Below are positions 37,259-49,300 of a stretch of 64,000 nt of DNA, one piece after another. This DNA is from Branchiostoma floridae (taxonomy: Eukaryota > Chordata > Leptocardii > Amphioxiformes > Branchiostomatidae), in the NCBI RefSeq assembly GCF_000003815.2, contig NC_049993.1, positions 5,733,686 to 5,797,685 on the forward strand. Reading direction: 5' to 3'. Position 1 is the stretch's first letter. Each line of letters starts with the position of its first letter. The position numbers were made by a program, and so were the translations under genes. The notes beneath the pieces are model-generated. The model was not told the origin of the DNA. It did no database searches and worked only from the letters and a program-made list of their open reading frames with translations.

Positions 37259-39110
37259 CAACATAACTCAAGAAGCCTTGGATGGATCCTGATGATATTT
37301 GGTAGGTGGGTAGGGGTCGGGAAAACAAAGGTCAAGTTCGATAATGGGCCCCATAGCGGCTTGCTAAGGTACTGCAGCGGAAACTCAATTTTTTATTTCT
37401 CGTGTTCTGGACATGCTGTGGTCATGATTTTTGAGTGGTAGATAGCCCTTGGGGCAGAGAGTAAGGGCTGTGAGTTTGGGCCCCCTAGCGGCTTTTTTGG
37501 AACTGCAGGCGCCGGTTTCCTTTCAAACTTTGGACGAGAATAACTCTACAACGTGTTGACGGATCTTCATGATTTTTGGTATGTAGATAGAATGAGTGTT
37601 GACTTATTAACTATGCAAATCAACAGCTAATTTGCATAATTAATGAGGAAAGTTTATGAATCCACTGCATTCCATGATAGGACTTTGAAACTTGTCACAT
37701 ATGTAGCTGGGAAGGAGGGAAATGTCAATAGATATCAATTATGCAAATGATGATCTCATTTGCATAATTGATGAGAAAATATGAAGATGTTGACGGATCA
37801 TCAGGGTTTTTGGTATGTAGGTAGCGTAAGGTTCCGGGTCGGAGTTCAAATCTGACCGGAGTTGGCGGAAGGGTGGTGTAATAGGCCGGAAGTGCACTGT
37901 TGTCTCCCTAACTTTTGCTCCCTATTGCTTGGTGATCGTTATAGCTGAGCATAAATTTGTCGTATTTCCTGAAAAGCCCGTGGTTTGTATTGTTTTTGTG
38001 CGAGGAGTAGTTGGTCGGCCAGCGAAACCATTTTTGTATTAGTCCGCTGCAACGGTGATGCGGTTTGTTCGCCTGATGACCCAAATAGCATCGTTTTTCA
38101 CGCGATTTCGAAGAAATGACGTCATCGGAGATTGCAAAAAAGTTATCACATGGAATTTTTTTATTTTCATTTTACACAAACATGAAGAATTTAGCTTCTC
38201 TACCACGTAGGCCGTTATCCTGGGAAAATTCGTTTTTCCCAAGCAGCTTTGATCAAAAAAGTGTTAAAAAATGATAGTTTTCGGGTCCAAAATTAAAATT
38301 TTACTACATTTTCTACCCAAAATAAAGAGACAACAGACGATACCAATAGGTTTGTCAGAAATACGCAGTAAACGGCTTTCCACCATATTGATTAAGTTTC
38401 GCGTCCTACGTTTACTAGCGGAACTGTAGCCCTTCGGCCTGAGGCTGTCCGCCAACCTCCGAAATTATAAAAGAAACTCCGGTCCGAGACTGTAAGTGAA
38501 GACATACATAATGAGATACCAATTATGCAAATCAACAGCTAATTTGCATAATTAATGAGGACATTTTATAAATCCACTACATTCCATGATAGGATTTTAA
38601 ACTTGTCACATATGTAGCTGAGAAAGAGAGAAATGTCAGTACATATTCATCATGCAAATGATGACCTCATTTGCATAATCAATGAGAAAATATGAACGTG
38701 TTGACGGATCGTCATGATTTTTGGCATGTAAATAGCCTAAGTGAAGACTTATATAATGTCATACTTATTATGCAAATTAACAGCTAATTTGTATAACTGA
38801 TTAGGAAAAGTTCATAAATCCACAGCATTCCATTATAGTACTTTCAAAGTTGTCACATATGTAACTGAGAAAGAGGGAAGAGAGTAAGAGGTGTATTAAA
38901 AGACTTGAAAAGAGAATAACTCAAGAATGGATCAAAGGATCATCATGATTTTTGGTATGCTGATATCAATTAATTGTAACTTGGGATCTAATTTGCATAA
39001 TCAATGCCGAAACTTTATAAACCAACTCCAAGCATATAATCTTGAAATGAAATGAGTAACGATTTGTCTACAGACGTCATTCTACATAACAAACCTGGTT
39101 TATTTGGCAA
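37140..39110. repeat. Interspersed repeat with ATTTGCAT-bearing units
   Basis: Blocks with TTGACGGATCATCA, TTTTTGGTATGTAG and ATTTGCATAATTAATGAG recur about every 220-250 bp (near 37550, 37790, 38500, 38700, 38930). A 650-bp block with inverted ends bearing GTTGGCGG and CCGCCAAC interrupts the series at about 37835-38490. Confidence 0.65.
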
Positions 39111-39275
39111 AGGTATGTGTTCGTGGAACTCTAGTTCCAACTAGTCTGAGTGTAGGGCACAGCAGAAGGAATCATTGGATTGACTTTTGTCAATGGAATC
39201 GGTCAAAAAGCTATTCATAGAATTCCCGATATGTTGGTAGGTAATCAGACCCTTTGAGGATTTATGACTGTGTGT

Positions 39276-39349
<74 letters not shown>

Positions 39350-39564
39350 TAAGACAGTTATATAGTTATATATAGTTTGTTCCGCCGTGAGCACAGCCTT
39401 CATTTAGCTACAACAATGCAGTAACATCATATCATTACCTCACTGTAAAAAAATAAACCCTCTCATTTATTTTATAGTACATGTCCAATCTTACGTCTCA
39501 AAATGACGTATAAGTACACAAGACAGCGACCTCTACACATCTTATACAGTATTGCAGGGGCTTT

Positions 39565-39635
39565 GGATTTATCTCCAGACAAGACCTCTCAGACGAGGGA
39601 CGGCCTTATCCTTCATATGTTCCACAAGTCCTTTA
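39565..39635 (-). promoter_or_regulatory. SECIS element candidate, deiodinase c 3' UTR
   Basis: On the minus strand ATGA (39616-39613) opposes GGAG (39576-39573). GGATAAGGCC pairs with GGTCTTGTCT, the last pair becoming G-U. The apical loop begins GTCCC as in copy a. AATAAA on the minus strand follows at 39471-39466. Confidence 0.78.
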
Positions 39636-40021
39636 CTTTGATGCATGTAATGTGGCGTTCTCGTCGTAACGAATGGGCATTTAGACCAAACCATCCCTCA
39701 ATACTCTTAACAACATATAAAACGTTATATATGGATAATTTTTGTCGAATATGTTATTACAAAGACATATTCAGGTATCATCTGAAACGGACCAAAATAT
39801 ACAAACGCAGTGGATCTCATTTAAATGTCGACAACGTGTTAGAATTCAGACCCATGAGATATTTTATCTTAATTCGCAATGTCAGGATTACTAAGCAATT
39901 GTATACTAAGCCCAACTGCCTGTAATTTCATTTGAGCCCGATGAGGTAGAATTATGAGTAAATCTGTAATAATAAAGGTATTTATGTTTGTATGTAGTAT
40001 AGGACTCCAGGAAGAATAGTA

Positions 40022-40237
40022 ACCCAAAATAGTAGCCCAAAAAGCTTTATCTAAATGTTGATGTAAATATGTTTTAAGATTTTATATTGATATCTCGCTT
40101 CTTTCTCAAATTGTCAATATGTATAACGCTGGTGACTGAAGTGCTATTTTGTGTTATGATATGTTGTGTAAAATCAATGCAATTCAGCCCCTATGGGGGC
40201 TGCAAAGTTGATTGTAATAAAGTTTCAAGTTTCAAGT
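40022..40237 (+). mobile_element. Retroposon 3' end beside deiodinase c
   Basis: The insert ends GTAATAAAGTTTCAAG and is flanked by TAAC. The deiodinase a counterpart near 31045 lacks it. Confidence 0.55.
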
Positions 40238-40391
40238 AACTAAGATGCATGTTACTAATGGGTATCCTAAACCAACCAACAAACAAACAATGCACAATAA
40301 AACTTAACATTAGAAACATAAATTCGTCACAGAATATCGATGTGTTACTTGTGAAACCAAGGGTTTAGTTTAAGACACTGTTGGAAGCTAT

Positions 40392-43300
40392 TTAATTGTT
40401 CCTTAGATATTTCTCCAGCCAGTCTCTGACTTGGTGCACGTGATACCCCTGCGGTCCCGGCATGCCCTTGTACATGACCCTCCCGTCCAACAGGATGTAG
40501 AGCCGCTCAGGCCACGCCCCGTACTTCCGGTTGGCTACGTCATCCATAGTGTCCACCAATAGCGGACCGGATACGTTGGAGTCGGCCTGGCGAGAAGTAA
40601 ACAACAACAATTATTATAACAACAACAATTATAGCGTTAGCAACATAAAGAGTGAAATAGATGGCAACGACAAACTTCAAGATATTAAAAGAAACACCGT
40701 AGATGGCGGCGGTCACTTCAACGACAGTGATAATGTCGTCAACAACAACAACATTGCCATCAACATTGCCTCGCTACCTCCCTAATCTCCAAGCAGATCC
40801 TACGGTAGNNNNNNNNNNNNNNNNNNNNNNNNNNNNNNNNNNNNNNNNNNNNNNNNNNNNNNNNNNNNNNNNNNNNNNNNNNNNNNNNNNNNNNNNNNNN
40901 NNNNNNNNNNNNNNNNNNNNNNNNNNNNNNNNNNNNNNNNNNNNNNNNNNNNNNNNNNNNNNNNNNNNNNNNNNNNNNNNNNNNNNNNNNNNNNNNNNNN
41001 NNNNNNNNNNNNNNNNNNNNNNNNNNNNNNNNNNNNNNNNNNNNNNNNNNNNNNNNNNNNNNNNNNNNNNNNNNNNNNNNNNNNNNNNNNNNNNNNNNNN
41101 NNNNNNNNNNNNNNNNNNNNNNNNNNNNNNNNNNNNNNNNNNNNNNNNNNNNNNNNNNNNNNNNNNNNNNNNNNNNNNNNNNNNNNNNNNNNNNNNNNNN
41201 NNNNNNNNNNNNNNNNNNNNNNNNNNNNNNNNNNNNNNNNNNNNNNNNNNNNNNNNNNNNNNNNNNNNNNNNNNNNNNNNNNNNNNNNNNNNNNNNNNNN
41301 NNNNNNNNNNNNNNNNNNNNNNNNNNNNNNNNNNNNNNNNNNNNNNNNNNNNNNNNNNNNNNNNNNNNNNNNNNNNNNNNNNNNNNNNNNTGATACTGTC
41401 TTATGCTACCGTAGGATCTGCTTGGAGATTACTACCTCCCTACATTATAATCCCTCACCTCATTATAATCTCTCACCTCCCTCCCTCTCTCGATTCATAC
41501 ACACAGACATACAAACATACATACCAACATTTTTGCCGCAGTCAGACGTTCCTCCAATATTTGATGTTTCCTGAAAATAATAATGAATAAAACAACAATA
41601 AAAGTAATGTTTACATTGGATCATTATCTAGCCATTTAATTTTAAAACTTTGGTGTTTAATTCACTTTGGAATTAAGACAGGAAAAAGTGGCATTTCACG
41701 TTTGCTAGCAAATGTTGGCCCCTCGCGTTAATCGTCTTTGTCTGCAGAGTATCTCTAAGGCAAAGTAATCTGGATTATCCTTTACATTATGATGCGGTCA
41801 TGGGGAGGTAAACCAAATCTACTTTTCATTTTGCTTATCTGGATAATACTGTAGAATAGAAGGATGACCGTGGTCGTGGATTATAAAGGACAAAATACGA
41901 TATCACTATGGTAACGGAGTAACAAGTCACCTGCATTACTTTGTGTTATGTTAGTAGTTTTCAAGCTTCAACACTTTTGAGGCGGTGACGTTAACTTTAT
42001 GCCATTCCAATGAAAAAGTGCCAAATTGTTCGAAAAAAGCCTGACAGAATGTTTAAATAGAAAAGAACGGTCCTGGCTGTAGTATTATCGTATGGGGTGT
42101 ATCTCTACATTAAGCTACATTTGTATGTGAAACAGTTGAATAAATCGACCTGATCTTGATGTTGTTTCTGAAGGACCAGCCGTCTGACGCATGCGCCTCG
42201 GCGATGTAGACCGTCAGGAAGTCGGCCCTGTCGGCGAATTCGGCCACCATGTCGTTAAACTTGGCCAAATGCGCCATGAACGGGGGTCAGGTGCAGCTGC
42301 CGAAGTTCACCACAAGGGGGCGCCCTGGGACAATTGGAGAAACACAGCGAGGGATAAAAAAAAATACTAGTATGTACTTTCTACTCTGTAAATTTGCCAG
42401 TTATGCTAGGATCCTTCATCTTTCTTGACCAAGACAGACAACCGTGCTTATTCCATACCTATTTGGTAAAACTTATCATCACCTTATCAACCAACTGGTA
42501 AACCGCCAAGTAATAAGTTAATCTACACTTCTTGTGAAATCCTGCTGTTGACAGATTCAGAAATCACTTTGTGTTCGATAACCTCTGTACCTGGTCTACT
42601 GCATGTACGAGGGGCGGTCAATAAATAATGCCCCTGACCCATTTTCCATAGCAGGAGATTAATGAAACTTGGCACAGTTATTAGTCTTTCTCTTCATAGA
42701 AACCACCCAGAGTTATGCATTTCTCCCATCGTTTGATGCAGCTCAGGACACCGTTTTTGTAGGACACCCAGGTTGGTCCTCCATCAGATGCCTCATCAAT
42801 GGCAGAAGAGGGACGACCAGGTCTGGGAGCTGTTTCCACAGACTTCCGGCCATGTTTGAATTTAGGATGCCAGCGTTTTACAAGGTCATATGATGGGGCA
42901 TCATCACCATAAGTTTCTTTCATTTCATCAAAAGTCTTCTTTGGTGTGCGTCCTTTCAAATACAAAAACCGGATCACTGCGCGATACTCAACTGGTTCCA
43001 TTTCACACCTGGTCCATTTCGCACCTGACTCAGTTCAAACACCAGTAAATCAGAAACCACAATTAGTTCAGAGTTGTTTTTTGCAACATAACCTATGAAG
43101 ATATGAATCATTACACATACAAAATTTCATCTAGATCAGACGACTGGAAGTGGGTCAGGGGCATTACTTATTGACCGCCCCTCGTAAGTGCGGTCCTTGC
43201 CAGGTTGTAAGGGCTCCGCAGTCTCTGATGGAATATGTCGTCTTTTATCAGTATATTAATCTGTATCATTGCATTTTTATGTCGGGGCGAGGGCTAGTAA

Positions 43301-44512
43301 AGGTAACACCACCTGTTTTTTGGTGATTAGGATAAATAAGTTAACAAATACACACCTTTCTTAGCGAAGTCCATCAGCCGTGCTTGTGTGAGTCCGTCCA
43401 TGTGCAGGAGCGGAGCGTCAGGAGACTTCCCTCCCACCCTGGTCTCACACTGGAGATCTTTCATCACTTCGCTTTCCCACATGGTCCAGAAAGAGGTGGA
43501 CGTGAAGAGCTGGAACAACATAAACATTCATCAAGTTCTCAGTTCAATTTTAAAAAAAAATCTCAAAATCTCGTTCTCGTTTTCGGTACTGCTTTGTTTT
43601 GGTAATTCTTTGCAAAATAGTCGGTATTAACGGCATGGTTAAGCCAAACATTTTGGAAACCATGTCTACATAACATGTGTTGTACACTTATAGCCCAGTC
43701 TTGTTGTAGCTCAACATTAGTATTATATATGCTTTCTTTACAAATCTGTCACTTGGGAGACTATGTAATCTAAGCCAGTGTTAATTGTGATTGTGAATCA
43801 ATGTAAAGTGATAGGAAAGCTGATATGATTGCAGGTTCTGGGGAGTCATGTTTCTTGTGCTGGGCTAGCTACAATATGGCGGCCGCAGGGTTGTCGACTT
43901 TGCATTATAAATGCAAGATGTTGGCAAATACATCTGGTTAGCAGTGTCTTTTTTTTTATTAGTTTCGCATACATTCTTGCAAAGGCCACTGTTGGCACCC
44001 AACCATGTTTATTATTCTGTGAAACCACTTGAGGTGAGAAACCACTTGATTCCTACGGGCATGACCTTGCAACACAAGTTGGACCGCAGCCTAAGGGTCC
44101 AATGTCCAACCTTACCGCTCACAATCGCTACAATTAGCGAACATGCTGTTTGTGTCTTTGGTCACAGTACTGCAGTTCTAATGGGTTTTCAATTCATCGG
44201 ATCTATTTCACTATACTTATTGTGTTTACTTAAGTTTGAATGTATCCAAAGACAACACAACACGCACATAAACACCACACACACGCAGCCACCCACCCTT
44301 CAACATTAATGTTTACCTACCAGATCGCTGTAGTCCTCCATCGCTAGGGAAGAGTCACACATCTGAGATCGTTTGGCTATATGGATGTCCATCTTTCTCT
44401 GCAGGGAGGGAGACAGAACACCCAGGACCGTTCGGACAGCCCGCGTGGTAACAAAGACCACGACAAAACCCACAAACCTCAGGGCGAGAGAAATGCCTTG
44501 TAGAGCCTTCAT
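40392..44512 (-). CDS. DIO: Iodothyronine deiodinase c (selenoprotein), 5 exons, inverted
   Basis: Exons on the minus strand, in order: 44512-44321, 43509-43356, 42324-42150, 41570-41525 and 40586-40392. Lengths 192, 154, 175, 46 and 195 equal those of copy a and give 253 aa. The anchor is MKALQGISLALRFVG. Sec TGA is at 42289-42287 in FGSCT-U-PPF, followed by EAHASDGW. The C terminus is YLRNN. It differs from copy a at scattered residues, for example AKK for AMK at the end of exon 2. Intron 2 holds a mariner-derived MITE and intron 4 a TIR element with an assembly gap. Introns and 3' flank are also homologous to copy a, so this is an inverted genomic duplicate and not a retrocopy. Confidence 0.94.
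40783..41431. mobile_element. TIR transposon of the 5799 family in intron 4 of deiodinase c
   Basis: Ends TAATCTCCAAGCAGATCC and GGATCTGCTTGGAGATTA, flanked by a perfect 9-bp duplication CTACCTCCC (40774-40782, 41432-41440). The interior is mostly a gap, so its true size is unknown. Deiodinase a intron 4 shows the unoccupied site near 30493-30501. Confidence 0.8.
40809..41390. other. Assembly gap (582 N)
   Basis: Run of 582 N within the transposon in intron 4 of deiodinase c; it does not touch an exon. Confidence 1.
42287..42289 (-). other. DIO: Selenocysteine UGA codon, deiodinase c
   Basis: TCA on + is TGA on the coding strand, in FGSCT-U-PPF, aligned with copies a and b. Confidence 0.95.
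42608..43184 (-). mobile_element. Mariner-derived deletion element in intron 2 of deiodinase c
   Basis: Inverted ends CGAGGGGCGGTCAATAA and TTATTGACCGCCCCTCG with TA on both sides. The minus-strand frame 43001-42681 encodes the mariner DNA-binding head (VEYRAVIRFLYLKG, DLVKRWHPKFKHGR, GRPSSA). It then jumps to a C-terminal piece (IKRWEKCITLGG), so the catalytic DDE domain has been deleted. Confidence 0.88.
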
Positions 44513-45946
44513 GTTGGATTATTTGTCATTATTTACTTTGTTGACCGACCTGGTTTTGTGTACATATATGACGGGTAAGGTATACACTAATACAGATTAT
44601 ACCATATTGCTTCCATTGAGGGGGGATGCTTTTTGAAGTTGCAATAATGTAACGTTCTTACTTTGTCAAGACCATAGGCAAAGGCTCGTATTGGGAAGGG
44701 CACCGCGGTTACCTTTGAGAGATTATCTTGTCTTGTCTTGTCTGATATCCTTTCTTTCACCCATTCTTGTGCGTATGGCCGCGGAGGTTAAATTCAACCT
44801 CATTGGTATGACGAATACCACCTCTCTTCTTGATTTGGCCCCTACCCTATTGCCATTCAAGGCCGAGTTGATCAGATGCAATCAAGTGCAAATAATTCCT
44901 GGTCCTGGCACAAGACCGAACGCACCTTTGTTTTCACTTGTCTGACCACTATTGCGTGCAGGTTGAGGCAAAACCGCTAGGTGGGGTCTGAAACACGCCA
45001 GCTCGTAATATATGTAATGTATGGTACGCGTTTTTTGGTTCAGAAACAAATAAATAGATTGAATAAAAAAGATAAAGGTATGACTAGAATCAGGATGTTC
45101 TATGATTTTGTTCTTCTCTCTATTTTTTGCCTTTCTTTTAACCACAGCAAGTAAATCTTATGGATGGCATCCTCTTCAGACTGCAAAAATAGTGAGATAG
45201 GGCACAAAAAAACGAACAAGATGGGTATAAAATGCAAGATGGCTATTTTTCAAAATAGACAACGTTGTAACAAGAACTACATTGTAACAAGTACACAGGG
45301 TACATTATACCACAGCCAATGTATTCATTCTTATATTAAATACATGTACTGGTGTAGTAAAAGTTCTGGTGCATCCCCGTCTTGTAATTAGCTAGCCAGA
45401 GGGTACCGTATGTCCCCGGGTATAACCGCGTCGTGTGTAAACACGTCGACCGATGATGATGATTGGCGCCACTTTTACAACTATCCATCTAGTTTCACTT
45501 CTACAACTACAATCCTGGATACCTCCCAAGTGTCAGTTCTACAAATCAAATACAATTAGTAAGCTAAAACACAACGTATCAGCTCATTTAGTAATTTTGC
45601 GTCATGTTGACCATCTCTTAAGTTTTTTTTTTTAAGTCAGGCGAAAATTTATGAGCGCGTGGATGTCATTCATAAGATTTACTTTCTATAGCCTAATCTA
45701 CTTTGAAACGTCTTGCACACCCTCAAACACCTGCATATGTAAACAAATGTGTAGCCAGGTGAGGTAAGCCAGCTTGGTGCCGACTGGCCGGACCGGTTCT
45801 GCAGGGCTGGAGACGCGCCAACAGAATCAGAAAACCGGTTCGTAGATCGGACGGACGCAACAGCCGCTCCTTTCCACTGTTTCTCGTTCCGCAAACAGCG
45901 CTTCGGTGTGCTTTTTTCTTGAACACAGATCCTGCAAAGTTGAGAT
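44513..45946. other. Shared 5' flank of deiodinase c and zinc-finger gene 2
   Basis: The two genes diverge from this 1.4-kb region, which must hold both promoters. About 530 bp of it is a TIR element (45151-45682). No TATA box or other site stands out. Confidence 0.6.
45151..45682. mobile_element. TIR element upstream of zinc-finger gene 2
   Basis: Ends GTAAATCTTATGGATGGCAT and ATGTCATTCATAAGATTTAC are inverted with a few mismatches. The ends resemble the GGATGACATCC block of the 17481 element. Confidence 0.6.
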
Positions 45947-46390
45947 ATGGAAAGAGGAGATAAAGTCAGCTACCAGGGCTCCCGCGCAGAGTGGATCTTG
46001 AAGAGAGCGAACGACTTCGACGAAAAGGCGCGGTCGTTTTCGTGCGGCGGGTGCGGCGGGGTAGCGACGTGGGTCTGCCTGGACCCGGCCTGCATCGCCT
46101 ATAACCAGTCCATGGCGCTGTGTCTGTGTGACGACTGTGACCATCGCTTCCACCCGGTGTCCAGCCCCGTCATGTGCCGACACCGCCGGCTCGCTGTGGT
46201 CCTGTACATCTCCTTGCTCATGCTGTACCGCTACCGTAAGATCGCCGAGGCCTTCACGAGCCAGAAGCAAGAAGAACAACAGGGACAGCCCGCTTTGGAA
46301 AGGCACGTCCACGACCTGACAAAACCTCAGCTAACGACAGAAGAGGATCTGAAGCTGAAAAAAGAACCAGACTCGCCACCGCCACAATAG
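45947..46390 (+). CDS. B-box-like zinc-finger protein 2
   Basis: A 147-aa single-exon frame and a shorter paralogue of the minus-strand gene at 23717. Residues C33, C36, C44, C49, C61, C64, H69 and H79 keep exactly the ligand spacing of that gene, with matching TRAEW/SRAEW, LDNKARS/FDEKARS and LYISLLMLYRYRKI/LYISMLMLHRYHRV stretches. The C-terminal half found in gene 1 is absent; the frame ends in an acidic and Pro-rich tail (KKEPDSPPPQ). It lies outside the inverted deiodinase c and points away from it, mirroring gene 1 beside deiodinase a. AATAAA occurs at 47903. Function unknown. Confidence 0.78.
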   Translation: MERGDKVSYQGSRAEWILKRANDFDEKARSFSCGGCGGVATWVCLDPACIAYNQSMALCLCDDCDHRFHPVSSPVMCRHRRLAVVLYISLLMLYRYRKIAEAFTSQKQEEQQGQPALERHVHDLTKPQLTTEEDLKLKKEPDSPPPQ

Positions 46391-49300
46391 GAGACTATGG
46401 CTATGCTTTTTTATAGCTTGTCTGACAATTTTAAAAACAAACAGTCAAAACATGGAGGCCAGTTGACCCCGACTAGAAGTTCCAGTAGAACGAGTCTGTG
46501 ACAGAGTCGTCTGCGGAGGCCGGACAGAGCAACAGATTTCAACGTTTCAACCAAGGACTTTTTCTTCCCTATAGCACCACTAGAGCTCCTTATTACAAGG
46601 GTTAAACTCTGTCAGTTGAATGATGCGAAGTGGCAGGATCAAGGATCAAGACACTGACACAACAGAAGAGAAAGGACTGACGACGTTTAAGAGCCGAATT
46701 TAGAAATGGCCATTCTTTATAATTGTTTAGGAAAGACACAATCCGTTCCAGCATATAACGTCCTTGGTTCCAGCCACTTAGATATCATCATGATGTATGC
46801 TGCGGGAATTGATTCTAAATGAATTAGTCCCACCGGACAACACAAAACTCATGAGAATTCAAACCGGATCTTCTTTGTGTCAGTATACGTCTTTATGTAA
46901 ATACGTGTTAAACAAATTGTATCTTTTGTATTTGGTATAAATCAAGTGCATGGTCGATCTTTGATGCTTCTTACTCATATCTTGTTGTCAGTACAAATCT
47001 AGTGTTTTGTGACTTGTACACTGCAGCGACTGTGATTCCTAATCTTACACGTAGAATGAGTGTGCTTTCAGGTGAGATTTTTCTGTAGTCATGGCTGAGG
47101 CTCTGATAATTCTACTTAAACGGCATGCCACGTTAGAATGTGATCATAAGTGACACGTTTTTGGCGGTTACGTCTAATTTGCTCACTGTATTAGTGGGTG
47201 TTCAGAGCTTTGTTGTTGTTGTCTATTGTACCATAGGAAACCAATCCATCCCGTTCGACAAGGTGTTAGCCGCATGCCCTTTGCACTTTCTACATCATTG
47301 AGCTAAACAAGTCCTTGGCATTCCGAGTTAGCCTCCTTCCCAGATTTCTGTCAGTGCTGTCTTCCATTTGGGGGAGGGAACGCTGATTTGCGATTTTCAA
47401 CATGGGCGAAGGTTTTTTAATTCAAAGACAGTAAGTTTCTGCACAGGAACAGCCTCTAATGACATTAGATCGCATAAGTTTATGTTACAAATTAGAGCTA
47501 TCCCCCTAGAAGTAAAAGCCATCGCTGTAAGAAGTATACGAAGGAAGTTAATTCCGTGTAATTGTTTATCGTAAGGCAGGTTCATGACAATAAGGACATT
47601 CCTGCGGCCGTCGTGTATGTGTTATACGCATTTCAGTTGTACATATCTAGTGACGAAAAGACCTTGTAGACAATTGGTTTCTGACAGCCTTTCTAAAAAC
47701 ATAGGAAAAGACATTGTTCTACGAATGTTACTGCGGATCAAATAGTTTTGTAACCGCATGTGGACAGAAGCAAATAGCTAAACATACCATGTGTTAAAGC
47801 ATGTATTTGACTAGGGACACTTTATTTCCCGTGTTTATATATACTTTTGTGTAACCGATATGCCGATGTGGTTTGCGGCATATAACTGTCAGTATATACC
47901 CTAATAAATATTTTTACAAAGTTTATAGAAATATGTTTCTGGTGATGCTTTATTCGTAGTTTTATCTTTTTTAGATCAACAGGGAAAACTAAGTATATTA
48001 TAATGTCTACCTTAATGCAGACAAAGAGTTGTCTTCAAACTAAAAGCATTTCGTTCCTAAGTCGGTTACAGAATCGCGATGTTTGAAACCCATCTGTTCA
48101 CAGAAAAGACATAGTCAATAACATTTCTCGCACAATCGTTTTCGTTGTTCTTTAAGTATGAAAAAGAAATCTGAGACAGTCTTTGTTTACATGGTCTTTT
48201 GAAGACGGATATATATCACAGTAATGCCTGAACATCGAGATTACAAAATGTCGTCAGACCGGTTTTTAACAGTTTGACAACGGTTGGGTAATTGTACAAT
48301 TGTGGGTCCACTTACCCGTAATTTAGGTCATTCAATATTTAGTCCTTCTCTTGTTTGATTGTATAATGCAGAAGTTATTGTGAACACTACAGACTTTTCA
48401 AAGTCACACTTTGGTTGCCATCTTGAGGTATAAATGTGCGACCAAGATTCGGTGTTTATTTTGTGTGATGCTTTTCTCTTGTAAGATGGCATGAGGGAAG
48501 TCTTAAAAGTGACAAGACAATGCGGTAGGTCAGATTACCAGGTGTGCCGGGGGAAATGGGCCAGTAGAATGCAAATGTGGAGTAACCAAGCATACTGGGT
48601 CATTAAGTGCCATTTGAAAGGTTAATACTTCTATAAGAAGGTTGTTGACATCCTAGATATATTTTACATTATTCATCATATTTTGAATCCACACAGGAGA
48701 ATCATTGCTTTTGCTCCGTTTCAACCTCTTCTTTATCTTCGTCTTCTCCCAATTATACATATTAAGAAAGGTGAATGACCTGCACCATTCGACTGTCACC
48801 ATGGTTACTGATGAACTAGCAGACACTCAATGGTGTTTGATTGCAGGATGTAGTAAGTGTCAGGACAGAGTTCAAGGGGTTGGTCGCCATATACATGAAT
48901 AATGTGTTGGGATAATGATACAAAGAGCAGTAGCTTGTTAGTGTGGACCATGTAAATGTGAAGGTAAACCTAATGCCTTTGCTTTCAAATATTACCTTAG
49001 TTTACTGTGCATTTACGAATCTCGTCATTTATAACGTCGCCACAAATGACTACCCAAAATATAGTTGGTATAGTTAGCATTATAAGATTGGGTCTCGGCA
49101 ACTTTGTAAGCTTTTCACCGCAAGCTATACCCTATGTGCGTTAATATTCAATACAAGTAAAACACTTGTCAGGAAGTAGGGCAGGTTGTTATGCAACAGC
49201 AGTCGCCAGATGGCGCTTAAGTACCAACTTCTGGTTACCTTGGTGCTGTGCAGTTATCGTTCAATAGGAGGCATCATATAACTCTTTAATGTTAATTCTT

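Larger units (their letters stand above)
35998..40391. other. Centre of the deiodinase cluster, between b and c
   Basis: The genes converge here. It contains three SECIS candidates, a GT tract (37183-37256), an interspersed repeat, a TC tract (39278-39340) and a retroposon end (about 40022-40237). No further gene seen. Confidence 0.7.

Noticed and set aside
37550-38960. CRISPR-like array
   Set aside because: Unequal, diverged units of over 200 bp in an animal genome; an interspersed repeat.
39503-39925. A 140-aa plus-strand gene
   Set aside because: It crosses the antisense of the deiodinase c SECIS and 3' flank and has no domain features.
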